This document shows positions 1 to 7,670 of a stretch of DNA of 64,000 nucleotides, piece after piece (positions within the stretch are counted from its first letter, which is position 1; every line of letters starts with the position of its first letter). A program made the position numbers and the translations under genes. Source of the stretch: Bacillota bacterium (GTDB taxonomy: Bacteria; Bacillota; Clostridia; Oscillospirales; Ethanoligenentaceae); the NCBI GenBank assembly GCA_023391835.1, contig JAEWAE010000024.1:1-64000 (forward strand), written 5' to 3'. The notes under the pieces are model-generated. The model was not told the origin of the DNA. It was given only the letters and a program-made list of their open reading frames with translations, and made no database searches.

Positions 1-51
1 TGCGGAAACCACACGGCGTGAAAACCGGACCGGCAGCCTGCGGCACCCAAA

Positions 52-1140
52 TTACTTGGAGGCGGCGGAGCTGGAGGTCATCTGGCGGAGCAGCTTCTGC
101 GCCTGCCGTTCGTTGTCATAGTCGGAAGACTTCGCCACTTTGTAGCCCTGATGGCTGTACACAGCGATGACGGCTTTGCCCTCGGTGCTGTTGCCGATGT
201 TGATGAAAGCGGTCTGGAGCGCCTTTTTGAAGGGACTTGTCATGATTTTGGAAGTTTTGCTGACACTGATGGTGTCGTTGTAAATGGGCGAGGTGACGCC
301 GATGACGTTGGTCTCATCCCAGATGGAGGCGGTGCGGCCGAAAGTGCTGGTCCACTGCTTAGCATAGTCGAGCCGCGCGTCGGCGTAGGTGCACAGCACA
401 TCCACCTGACCGGAAGCCAGACGGGCGAAAGCGCTGCCGTAGGAGTCGGCCTGCACCACATGGGAAAGGCCGGTGATGGTCTTTTTGTAGTTGTTGTCAA
501 GCCACAGCGTCGGATAGATATACCCGGCGGAGGAGGACGACGACATGACCGCCCAGTTGGCGGAATTGATGTCGTCAAAAGTGAGCTTCTGGCCGGCGTT
601 GACTTTCGCACCCAGCGCCTTGCCCTTGGCCGACGGGCCGGCGATGATGAGCGCCCGATAGAAAGAAACCTGGTCGGTGGTATTCTGGGTGGGCTGGCCG
701 TTGTTCCAATCCTTGGCGTTGTCGGAATTCTTGTCGAGCCCCGCGCGGGTGGCGGTCAGGATCACGTCGGCGGAATCGGAATACATTACGTAGGTGCCGC
801 CCGGGATGAAGCCCACGTCGGCGGTGCCGGCGGAAAGCGCTTCGCCCACGGCCTCATAGGTGGTGCCGACAGTGATATTGACGGTGTTCACGTTGTAGTA
901 TTCCTTGGCGAGTTCCGTCTTGAGCAGGTTTTTCAGCGGCTCGGTCGCCGTGACGATCTGAGCGGGGTCCTTCGACGGCACGAAATAGACGTTGAGCTTG
1001 TCGATGGTTTTGGGGTGGGACGCGGTGGGCGCGCTGTCGTCGGCCGCGGTGCCTTTCCCCGAGCAGGCGGCGGCGCCGAGGGCGATGGCTCCAGCCATCA
1101 GGCACAGCGCACAGCGTTTGAACAATTCCTTTTTCGACAT
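52..1140 (-). CDS. PhnD-type phosphate/phosphonate ABC transporter substrate-binding lipoprotein
   Basis: Predicted extracytoplasmic binding lipoprotein of the PhnD family (362 aa), which captures phosphonate, phosphite or similar oxyanions for an ABC importer. The N-terminus is a lipoprotein signal: basic start, hydrophobic stretch, and a lipobox with Cys26 (GAAAC-SG). The body has family features such as the phrase DVGFIPGGTYV after a repeated ALSAGTAD segment, and SSSSAGYIYPTLWL, the serine-rich stretch that contributes to the ligand site in PhnD proteins. The start at 1140 is chosen because AGAGGAG lies 7 nt upstream. It is the last gene visible of an apparent leftward operon after the metallophosphoesterase (52-nt gap). 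No PhnC ATPase or PhnE permease is in the window; they could lie beyond the left edge. Ligand is not determinable from sequence. Confidence 0.85.
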   Translation of the reverse strand: MSKKELFKRCALCLMAGAIALGAAACSGKGTAADDSAPTASHPKTIDKLNVYFVPSKDPAQIVTATEPLKNLLKTELAKEYYNVNTVNITVGTTYEAVGEALSAGTADVGFIPGGTYVMYSDSADVILTATRAGLDKNSDNAKDWNNGQPTQNTTDQVSFYRALIIAGPSAKGKALGAKVNAGQKLTFDDINSANWAVMSSSSSAGYIYPTLWLDNNYKKTITGLSHVVQADSYGSAFARLASGQVDVLCTYADARLDYAKQWTSTFGRTASIWDETNVIGVTSPIYNDTISVSKTSKIMTSPFKKALQTAFINIGNSTEGKAVIAVYSHQGYKVAKSSDYDNERQAQKLLRQMTSSSAASK

Positions 1141-1192
1141 GACTGACTCCTCTTTTCCTCTGATCACAGTTGTCGACGTTGGATGCGGGCAT

Positions 1193-1975
1193 CTATATAG
1201 GAAAACGGGCGTTGGGTACGCCGTCCGGCGCGGCCCGTTTCATTTGCACACTCAACCCGGAACCGCCGATTTGCGCGCGCAGATAACCGGCGCACAGGCG
1301 GGCGAACAGCCGGCCGTCCTCTTCCTCGACGGCAAAAGAGCAGGCGTCGGCCGTCACATAGGGGACCCCCTCGAACGAACCGAAATAATTCTCATGGGTG
1401 TGGCCGCAGAAAATGCCGGCAAGACGACTCCCGGCGATCAGCCGGGCAAATTCCGGCGGATAGCGGGCCGGTGGCATGGGGCTCTGGGCATAAAGGGGAT
1501 GGTGGAGGGCCAGTACCGTCCCCCGCGGCGCATCGGCGGCAAGCTGCCGCACCAGCCATTCCACCTGACCGGAGGAAATGACCCCGTCGACGCCGGTATC
1601 CAGCGTCACCACCCGCAGCCCGCCGAAATTGCAGACCCGGTCGAGAGGCTCCTGCGGCGGCACCCGCAGAAAGCTGCGGCGGAAAGCCGCCCGGTCGTCG
1701 TGATTGCCGGGCAGCGCCACCCATGGTACCCCGGGCATTTCTTCCGCAAGAGCCCGGCGCAGGGCGGCGTATTCCGTGTCGCCGCCGCGGTCGGCCAAAT
1801 CGCCCGTGAGCAGCAGAAAATCGGGCCGCCAGCTCCGCTCGGCACGCAGCAGCCGGCGCACGACCTCCAGCGGGCGGAAGGTGCGAGCCAGGAGCGTGCC
1901 CAGCCTGTCCGACTCCGGGGCCTGAAAAATCAGGTGCATATCCGACAGCTGCAAAAAACGGATGGGTTCCGACAT
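1193..1975 (-). CDS. Calcineurin-like metallophosphoesterase (CpdA/GpdQ-like)
   Basis: Cytoplasmic dinuclear-metal phosphoesterase of about 260 aa. All metal-binding blocks are visible in order: LSDMHL (D-x-H), LLTGDLADRGG (GD), LPGNHDD (GNHD), LALHHPLY and CGHTHEN (GHTH). This order and size match class III cyclic-nucleotide phosphodiesterase CpdA and glycerophosphodiesterase GpdQ; the sequence cannot separate these. The start at 1975 has AGGAG 7 nt upstream, while the longer reading frame start does not. It ends with TAG. It sits 40 nt after the LacI gene and 52 nt before the PhnD-type gene, all on the same strand, so hydrolysis of an organophosphate or phosphonate ester linked to the neighbouring binding protein is a reasonable inference. 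Confidence 0.85.
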   Translation of the reverse strand: MSEPIRFLQLSDMHLIFQAPESDRLGTLLARTFRPLEVVRRLLRAERSWRPDFLLLTGDLADRGGDTEYAALRRALAEEMPGVPWVALPGNHDDRAAFRRSFLRVPPQEPLDRVCNFGGLRVVTLDTGVDGVISSGQVEWLVRQLAADAPRGTVLALHHPLYAQSPMPPARYPPEFARLIAGSRLAGIFCGHTHENYFGSFEGVPYVTADACSFAVEEEDGRLFARLCAGYLRAQIGGSGLSVQMKRAAPDGVPNARFPI

Positions 1976-2015
1976 GCGACGTCTCCTGTGTCCGGGCAGC
2001 AAAACGGGCTGACAC

Positions 2016-2990
2016 TCAGGTGCTTGCCCCCAGTGTCAGCCGCGTGGGGATGATGATCTTCATGGTCTGGGTACGTCGGCCAAGGATGCGTTCCAGCAAC
2101 AGCTCAATGGCGGTCTGCCAGACAAAGTCGGGGTACATCTTGATGGTGGTGTAATTGGGATGCCTTGGTTTGAGGGTCTCGATGTCGTTATATATGACCA
2201 CCGACAGATCCTCCGGAATGCTCAGCCCGTCCTCTTCCGCGGCACGCAGAGCACCCTCTGCCACCGCATCATTGCCCAGCAGCACAGCTTCGGGCAGAGA
2301 GCCGTCCCGGATCATACCGTGGAGAATTTCATAGCCGCTTGCCTCCGTCATCCCGCCCAGCCGCACCAGATCGGAGCGGAAAGCTCCGCAGTCGCGCAGA
2401 CACCGCTCAAACTGAGCCAGCCGGTGATAGCCGATACGCAGCCCGGGTCCCTGATAGACGCCCCCGATATAGCCGATGGAGGTGAAATGTTTTTCCCGCA
2501 CCAGATACTCAGCCATCTGGCGCATGCCCAGCCCGAAATCAATGGCAATCTGGTCGTGGTCGTAATTGTCCTGCTCCGCGTTGACGAACACCAGATGGAA
2601 CGACAGCGTGCGGAGCCGGTCGATCTCTTCCCGTGTGAAAGAGCCGAAGGCGATGATGCCGTCCACCCTGCGCGCGTCCTGCGGCGCCAGCCGTATAAAC
2701 TGCACATCCAGGCCCGGGTCTATGGTCTGAGCCATGCTGGTCAGGGTGGAAATGCGGTAATTGTGCCACTCTTCCCGGATAATTTTCCAATCCGCCACGC
2801 CGATGGTGACGGTCTGAGGCCCTTTCGCCTTGCGCCGTTTGGGCGGCACATAACCGAGCCGGTGGGCGATTTCCAAAATCGAACGGCGGGTTTCCGGACT
2901 GACGGCCATGGTATCATCCAGATTAACCACGCGCGAAACCGTAGCCAGCGACACATTGGCCAGCCGGGCAATATCTTTGATCGTCGCCAT
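2016..2990 (-). CDS. LacI/GalR-family transcriptional regulator
   Basis: 324-residue repressor. Residues 1-60 form the classical LacI DNA-binding head: ATIKDIARLANVSLATVSRV for the helix-turn-helix, then the hinge region ending at LGYVPPKRR. The remainder is a periplasmic-binding-protein-like effector domain (DGIIAFGSFT, VFVNAEQDNYDHDQIAIDF, ISIPEDLSVVIYND-like end section, NYTTIKM). The start at 2990 is preceded by a GGGGGG Shine-Dalgarno. The effector is probably a sugar or sugar-like ligand; the domain resembles galactoside-type regulators but I cannot name it. It heads an apparent operon with a phosphoesterase and a PhnD-type lipoprotein, an unusual partner set for LacI. It is divergent from the asparaginase operon across a 366-bp spacer and may act there as well. 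Confidence 0.93.
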   Translation of the reverse strand: MATIKDIARLANVSLATVSRVVNLDDTMAVSPETRRSILEIAHRLGYVPPKRRKAKGPQTVTIGVADWKIIREEWHNYRISTLTSMAQTIDPGLDVQFIRLAPQDARRVDGIIAFGSFTREEIDRLRTLSFHLVFVNAEQDNYDHDQIAIDFGLGMRQMAEYLVREKHFTSIGYIGGVYQGPGLRIGYHRLAQFERCLRDCGAFRSDLVRLGGMTEASGYEILHGMIRDGSLPEAVLLGNDAVAEGALRAAEEDGLSIPEDLSVVIYNDIETLKPRHPNYTTIKMYPDFVWQTAIELLLERILGRRTQTMKIIIPTRLTLGAST

Positions 2991-3062
2991 CCGCAATCCC
3001 CCCTTCGCTAACAGGATACCATATGTCATCCCGGATTTCCACAGTCCGAATGATAATTTTAC

Positions 3063-3072
3063 TAAAATTTTA
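3063..3072. promoter_or_regulatory. AT-rich palindrome in the LacI/asparaginase divergent spacer
   Basis: The 366-bp spacer 2991-3356 holds no gene. On the LacI side it carries a locally AT-rich block with the perfect 10-bp palindrome TAAAATTTTA and two GTAAAATT direct copies (reverse strand). In an otherwise GC-rich spacer this is a candidate operator for autoregulation by the LacI protein. Half-site identity is unproven. Confidence 0.3.
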
Positions 3073-3263
3073 CCTGGGCTTTTCCGAAGGGACCCGCCCG
3101 GCGCCAAATATGCAGTCCCACGGTCAAACGGACGTGAAAAACTGCCGAAGGCGTGTCGTTTTTGGAGTCGATCGGGGCAGTCGCCATACAGGTGGAATGC
3201 CCGCAAAGGCCTTACGGAGGTATCGCAGGGCACATTTTTATGATTCGGCGGCACCCGCCCGGA

Positions 3264-3292
3264 TTGCCTCGCGGGCGCAGGCAGTATATAAT
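3264..3292 (+). promoter_or_regulatory. Sigma-A-type promoter of the asparaginase-kinase operon
   Basis: TTGCCT (3264-3269), a 17-nt spacer and TATAAT (3287-3292) form a near-consensus vegetative promoter. It lies 64 nt before the asparaginase start codon and is oriented rightward. Confidence 0.75.
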
Positions 3293-3356
3293 GGAAGACG
3301 GTTCCCCCGCCGCGGCGGGAGTGCGAATTTCCACTGAAAAAGGCGGCTACACACCG

Positions 3357-4361
3357 ATGAAAAAAATTTTGATGCTGGCCACGGGCGGCACCATCGCTTC
3401 CGTGCAGACCGAAGCGGGCCTGACGCCGACGATGACCTCCGCCGAGCTTTTGCGCTATGTGCCTGGCATCCGCCGGATATGCGAAGTGGACACGGTGCAG
3501 CTGTGCAATCTGGACAGCACGGATATCTGCCCGGAGCACTGGCTGCAGATGGCCCGTGCCATCCGGGAGGCCTATGACCGATACGACGGTTTCGTCATAT
3601 GCCACGGCACCGACACCATGGCCTACACGGCCGCCGCGCTTTCTTATCTGATCCGCCACTCGCCCAAGCCCGTGGTGCTGACCGGCGCGCAGAAGCCCAT
3701 CAACCTGGATGTCACCGATTCCAAGACCAATCTCTATGCGAGCTTCCTGTACGCCTCCTCCGACGAGGCCAGCGGGGTGCAGATTCTTTTCGACAACGTG
3801 GCCATTCTCGGCACCCGGGCGCGCAAGACCCGCTCGAAAAGCTTCCACGCGTTTTCCAGCGTAAACTACCCTTATCTGGCCGCGATCCAGAATGACCGCA
3901 TCCTGCGCTATATCACCCCGCCCAAAGCGGCGGCACCCGTTTTTTCCGACCGGCTGGATACAAAGGTCGCCGCCCTCAAGCTCATCCCGGGCATGGGCTC
4001 GGAGGTGCTGGATTTCCTGCTCACCCGCAACGATGCGGTGATTATCGAAAGCTTCGGCGTGGGCGGCATCCCCTCCCTGCCCCACAGCCACTATTACGAA
4101 GTCATTGAAAAGTGGCTGGGCCGGGGCCGCACCATCGTCATGACCACACAGGTACCCAACGAGGGCAGCGAGATGAATATTTACCGCGTGGGGCAAAAGC
4201 TCAAAAGCCGTTTCCATTTGCTCGAAGCCTATGACATGACCACCGAATGTGTGGCGGCCAAGCTGATGTGGATACTCGGGCAGACAAGCGACCCACAGAC
4301 TATCCGCCGGCTGTTTTACACCCCGGTGGAAAACGATCTGCTCTATCGGGAACGTCAATAA
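3357..4361 (+). CDS. ansA: Cytoplasmic (type I) L-asparaginase
   Basis: Hydrolyses L-asparagine to aspartate and ammonia. The 334-aa length and the absence of a signal peptide fit the cytoplasmic type I enzyme. The catalytic constellation is complete: Thr12 in ATGGTIAS (nucleophile), Thr85-Asp86 in HGTDTM, and Lys157 in TRARKTRS. The start is the ATG at 3357, which gives the usual MKKILMLATGGT beginning; the Shine-Dalgarno AAGGCGG is modest. A near-consensus promoter lies just upstream. The gene is followed after 54 nt by a histidine kinase and a response regulator on the same strand, so it appears to be the first gene of a three-gene unit. Linkage of asparaginase to this kind of signalling pair is unusual. 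Confidence 0.93.
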   Translation: MKKILMLATGGTIASVQTEAGLTPTMTSAELLRYVPGIRRICEVDTVQLCNLDSTDICPEHWLQMARAIREAYDRYDGFVICHGTDTMAYTAAALSYLIRHSPKPVVLTGAQKPINLDVTDSKTNLYASFLYASSDEASGVQILFDNVAILGTRARKTRSKSFHAFSSVNYPYLAAIQNDRILRYITPPKAAAPVFSDRLDTKVAALKLIPGMGSEVLDFLLTRNDAVIIESFGVGGIPSLPHSHYYEVIEKWLGRGRTIVMTTQVPNEGSEMNIYRVGQKLKSRFHLLEAYDMTTECVAAKLMWILGQTSDPQTIRRLFYTPVENDLLYRERQ

Positions 4362-4415
4362 TCCCGCCGGGGCCGAAGCGGCACCGACAGGCTGCGGAAG
4401 GAGGTTTCCCCGCCG

Positions 4416-6302
4416 ATGAAACGCGTGCTGATACCGATGGTGACGGCGATTGCCATATTGTACGCCATACTGGTATCCTATTCCTCGCCGATTTTCCACA
4501 AAGCTTTCCCATCCGCCCAGGCAGGCACGGCCGATCTGTCGACATGGAACTTTACCCGCGACGGCCCGATCCCGCTCGGCGGGGAATGGGAATGCTACGA
4601 TCGGCAGCTGCTGACCCCGGCGGATTTTGCGGGCACCGGCACGCAGACCCCGCGCCTGACGGGATTAATCCGCCTGACGGCGGGGCGGCTGAATAACCCG
4701 ACGCTCCGGCTGATCCGGCCCAAGGGCATCCGCACCTACCGGCTGGTGGTAAAGACCGACGGGGTCGCCCGCAACTATGGGCTGCGCATCGGCAACGTGC
4801 GCATGAGCAGCCGCGTATATGTGGACGGCAGTCTGCTGGGCGAAATGGGTTCCCCCGCGCCCGACGGCCGCGGTTACGTGCAGCGGGGGCAGTCGAATGT
4901 CGTCTATTTCCGCTCCAGCGGCACGCGGACGGAAATCCTGATCCAGGTGGCCAATTACGAATATCCTTTTTACGGCACACGATACGATCTGTTTTTCGGG
5001 CTGCAGAACCAGATCAGTTACGCCATGATCGCGGCCGCCACTTCGGAACTGACCGGCGGGGTGCTAAGTTTTCTGCTGGGCTTTTTATACCTCTGTCTTT
5101 TCCTGATGCGCAAAAGAGACCGGGGCATGCTCTTTGCCGCATTCGAATTCTGGAGCCTCGCAGGAATGGAACTGACCTTCGGGGAAAAACCGCTTTATCT
5201 TTTCTGGTCCTCCATCCCTTTCGAGGTATTCGGCAAGATCCAGTCCATCGCACTGGTGACGCTGATTCTTTTTATTTTGGCCTATGCGGAGGCGGTGCGG
5301 AGGGACATTTTTCCATCGTGGTTTTCCCGTCTCACCTACGCGGCGGGGGCGGTCTACTGCCTGCTGGTGTTGACGACGCCCAACCGCGTCTATGTCCGTC
5401 TCAACGGCGTATGCGACATATGGCTGATCGGGATACTTCTCTGCCTGCTGATCCGGCTGCTGCGGCTTCGCCGGCGGGAAACCGTCGCCATTTTAGAAGC
5501 GGAGCTACGGCTCAACATCTGGTGCGTGGCCGCACTGATCGCCTCGCTTGCCAACGCATTCCTTTATAATTTCAACTGGATCCCCAATATGTACATCGGC
5601 TCGCTGGCAGCCATGGCGTTTTTCCTGCTATCCATCGGGGCGATCGCCTTCCGGATTTATAAAAGCAACGAAAGTATGCTCCAGGCCGAGGTGGCACTGC
5701 TGCAGGAGCAGATCAAGCCTCATTTTATCCACAACGCCATCAACACCATCATCTCATTTTGCTACACTGACGGCGCGCGGGCAGCCGGGCTGCTGACCAA
5801 TTTCAGCAAATATCTGCGGCTGACTTTTGACAGCGACCGACAGTCTTCCTTTGAGCCGTTGGGGCGTGAGCTTGATCGGGTACGCGCCTATGTGCAGATC
5901 GAGCAGGCCCGTTTCGGCGACTGCATCCGGGTGCGTTATGACATCGACCCCGAGCTGATGGAATATGAAATACCGGCGCTGATCATCCAGCCGCTGGTGG
6001 AAAACGCCATCAGACACGGACTGCGCCCGAAACCGAAAGGCGGCCTTGTCACTGTCGCCGTCCACGATGTCGAAGGGGGCATGCTCATCCGGGTGAGCGA
6101 CACGGGCGTCGGCATGCCGCCGGAGCTGGCGGAGCGCTTGCGCAACCGGGAAAGCATCGGCCACGGCGTGGGCCTTTACAGCGTCATTCGGCGCGTCGAC
6201 CAGTGGAAAGGTGCCCGGCTGGATATCCGTAGCATCCCTGGCCGGGGGACGGATATCACCATCACGGTGGGGCCGCCCGGCCGCACGAAACTCATAGGAT
6301 AG
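4416..6302 (+). CDS. 7TM sensor histidine kinase (7TMR-DISM with LytS-like His_kinase domain)
   Basis: 628-aa membrane sensor. Residues 1-25 are a membrane anchor. About 30-200 is an extracytoplasmic jelly-roll of the DISMED2 type (GGEWECYDRQLLTPADF is characteristic), expected to bind a small molecule or carbohydrate. About 205-420 contains seven hydrophobic helices. The cytoplasmic part has the His_kinase motif EQIKPHFIHNAINTI with phospho-acceptor His436, the N box IIQPLVENAIRHGL, and ATP-binding glycine motifs SDTGVGMPPE and GHGVGLYSV. The start is set by AAGGAGG upstream of 4416. The partner response regulator starts 17 nt after its stop. The ligand is unknown; neighbours suggest control of asparagine use and a surface adhesin. 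Confidence 0.92.
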   Translation: MKRVLIPMVTAIAILYAILVSYSSPIFHKAFPSAQAGTADLSTWNFTRDGPIPLGGEWECYDRQLLTPADFAGTGTQTPRLTGLIRLTAGRLNNPTLRLIRPKGIRTYRLVVKTDGVARNYGLRIGNVRMSSRVYVDGSLLGEMGSPAPDGRGYVQRGQSNVVYFRSSGTRTEILIQVANYEYPFYGTRYDLFFGLQNQISYAMIAAATSELTGGVLSFLLGFLYLCLFLMRKRDRGMLFAAFEFWSLAGMELTFGEKPLYLFWSSIPFEVFGKIQSIALVTLILFILAYAEAVRRDIFPSWFSRLTYAAGAVYCLLVLTTPNRVYVRLNGVCDIWLIGILLCLLIRLLRLRRRETVAILEAELRLNIWCVAALIASLANAFLYNFNWIPNMYIGSLAAMAFFLLSIGAIAFRIYKSNESMLQAEVALLQEQIKPHFIHNAINTIISFCYTDGARAAGLLTNFSKYLRLTFDSDRQSSFEPLGRELDRVRAYVQIEQARFGDCIRVRYDIDPELMEYEIPALIIQPLVENAIRHGLRPKPKGGLVTVAVHDVEGGMLIRVSDTGVGMPPELAERLRNRESIGHGVGLYSVIRRVDQWKGARLDIRSIPGRGTDITITVGPPGRTKLIG

Positions 6303-6319
6303 ACGAGGAGGGGTGAGCA

Positions 6320-7438
6320 TTGCGCGTCGTTGTGATCGAGGATGAACAGCCGAGCCTGGATCTGCTGGAGCGTCTGATCCGGAAAAACGGCCGGCTCGAG
6401 CTGGCCGGCGCATACACCGACCCGAGGAAGGCACTGGAAGAAATTCCGTGCCTCCATGCCGACGCCGTATTTCTGGATGTGGAAATGCCGGGCATGAGCG
6501 GGCTGACACTGGCCCGGGTCATCCGAGGCAAGCAGCCGGATATTTCGATTGTTTTCGTCACGGCCTATGAAAAATACGCGCTGGATGCCTTCCGCGTCAA
6601 CGCGGTCAACTATCTGCTCAAGCCTATGAGCGAGGAGGATCTGAACGACACCGTTGACCGGCTGATGCGGGATGCCAGCCGGGGTAAGGCGCCCCCCGCT
6701 GAAAAACGCAACCGGATCGCGGTGCTGGGCGGCTTCGAAGTGTACGGGCGGACCGTCGGCCAGACCGTCCGCTGGCCCACCGCCAAAACGCGGGAGCTTT
6801 TCGCCTGCTTTGTGCTCAGCCGCGATGAAGAACTGGACAAGTGGCTGCTGTGCGAAAGGCTCTGGCCGCGTTTTGCGCCGCTCAACGCGGAGCACAGCCT
6901 GCACAGCACTGTCAGCCGGATGAAAAGTGCCCTTCGCGCCGCCGGTTTCGAGGCGTCGCTTAGCTGCACGAAGGGCCGTTATCGGATGGACCTGAGCCGC
7001 TGCACCTGCGACGAGTGGGAGCTGTCGGCGTTTCTGACCAACGGTCCGCCGGTCAACCGGGAAAGCCTGGCAGAATATGAAAAAATCCTCCCGCTTTACA
7101 AGGGCGATCTTTTCGGCGCGGAAGATTACCCCTGGTGCCTGGGGACACGGGAAAAGCTCCGCTTTTTATACCAGACGGGGCTGAAGGACGTGGGCCGCTA
7201 TCACCTCAAGCGCGAGGACCCGCGGCGCGCGATCCCACCTCTGCACACAGCCTTCACGGCGGACCCTCTCGACGAGGAGGCCGCATCGCTGCTGCTGCGC
7301 GCGCTATTCCACATGAGCGACCGGGAAAAAATGGTGAAGTGTTATACAAAGCTCCGCCGTTCTCTGGCCGACGAGCTGGGCGTTGCGCCCAAAGCCTCCA
7401 CCGCCCGGCTGTACGCCGACCTGATGAAGCAGATCTGA
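6320..7438 (+). CDS. Response regulator with receiver and SARP-like (winged helix + BTAD) output
   Basis: 372 aa. Residues 1-120 are a receiver domain with acidic pocket VIEDE, phospho-acceptor Asp53 in VFLDVEMPG, and the conserved Thr and Lys (FVTAYE, LLKPM). From about 130 to 230 is a winged-helix DNA-binding domain (RIAVLGGFEVYG, TAKTRELFACFVL, LNAEHSLHSTVSRMKSAL), and the C-terminal 140 residues match bacterial transcriptional activation domains of SARP proteins (LLPLYKGDLFGAEDYPWC, LDEEAASLLLRAL, CYTKLRRSLADELGVAP). Translation starts at TTG (6320) behind GAGGAGGGG. Cognate to the kinase just upstream. SARP proteins bind heptameric repeats at 11-bp period; such repeats lie 80 nt downstream, ahead of the adhesin gene. 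Confidence 0.92.
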   Translation: MRVVVIEDEQPSLDLLERLIRKNGRLELAGAYTDPRKALEEIPCLHADAVFLDVEMPGMSGLTLARVIRGKQPDISIVFVTAYEKYALDAFRVNAVNYLLKPMSEEDLNDTVDRLMRDASRGKAPPAEKRNRIAVLGGFEVYGRTVGQTVRWPTAKTRELFACFVLSRDEELDKWLLCERLWPRFAPLNAEHSLHSTVSRMKSALRAAGFEASLSCTKGRYRMDLSRCTCDEWELSAFLTNGPPVNRESLAEYEKILPLYKGDLFGAEDYPWCLGTREKLRFLYQTGLKDVGRYHLKREDPRRAIPPLHTAFTADPLDEEAASLLLRALFHMSDREKMVKCYTKLRRSLADELGVAPKASTARLYADLMKQI

Positions 7439-7446
7439 CCCGCCGT

Positions 7447-7480
7447 AAGACCCCCCTCGCCGATGCGGAGGGGGGTCTTT
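7447..7480 (+). terminator. Intrinsic terminator after the response regulator
   Basis: A 12-bp perfect stem (AAGACCCCCCTC with GAGGGGGGTCTT), a 9-nt loop and a T-ending tail directly after the stop codon. It separates the signalling operon from the adhesin gene. Confidence 0.85.
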
Positions 7481-7518
7481 ATGCCTTCCCGACCCCGACA
7501 TTCTCATTTTTCGACGTC

Positions 7519-7562
7519 CTGTGAGAGTTCTGTGAGAATATTTTTGTAAAATTAGGTAGAAT
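7519..7562 (+). promoter_or_regulatory. Adhesin promoter region with 11-bp-period direct repeats (SARP-box-like)
   Basis: CTGTGAGA occurs exactly twice, at 7519-7526 and 7530-7537, giving an 11-bp period with a 3-nt gap. Possible -10 elements follow: TAAAAT at 7547-7552, nine bases after the second repeat, or TAGAAT at 7557-7562 with a poor -35. SARP activators bind heptamer repeats of 11-bp period placed about 8 bp ahead of the -10, and a SARP-like response regulator is encoded immediately upstream. The spacing is seen; the regulator-target link is inferred. Confidence 0.5.
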
Positions 7563-7670
7563 ACTTAGATTTAATTGAGAATTCAGACAATTCGCCGGCA
7601 GCCGCACACGGGGCCGGCATCACAAAGCATCGTCTGGCGGCGGAACGCCGCCGACACGAGAGGAGAAGAC

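Noticed and set aside
151..1146. 331-residue open frame opposite the PhnD-type gene
   Set aside because: High-GC shadow: no Shine-Dalgarno, Gly/Val/His-rich nonsense composition and no domains.
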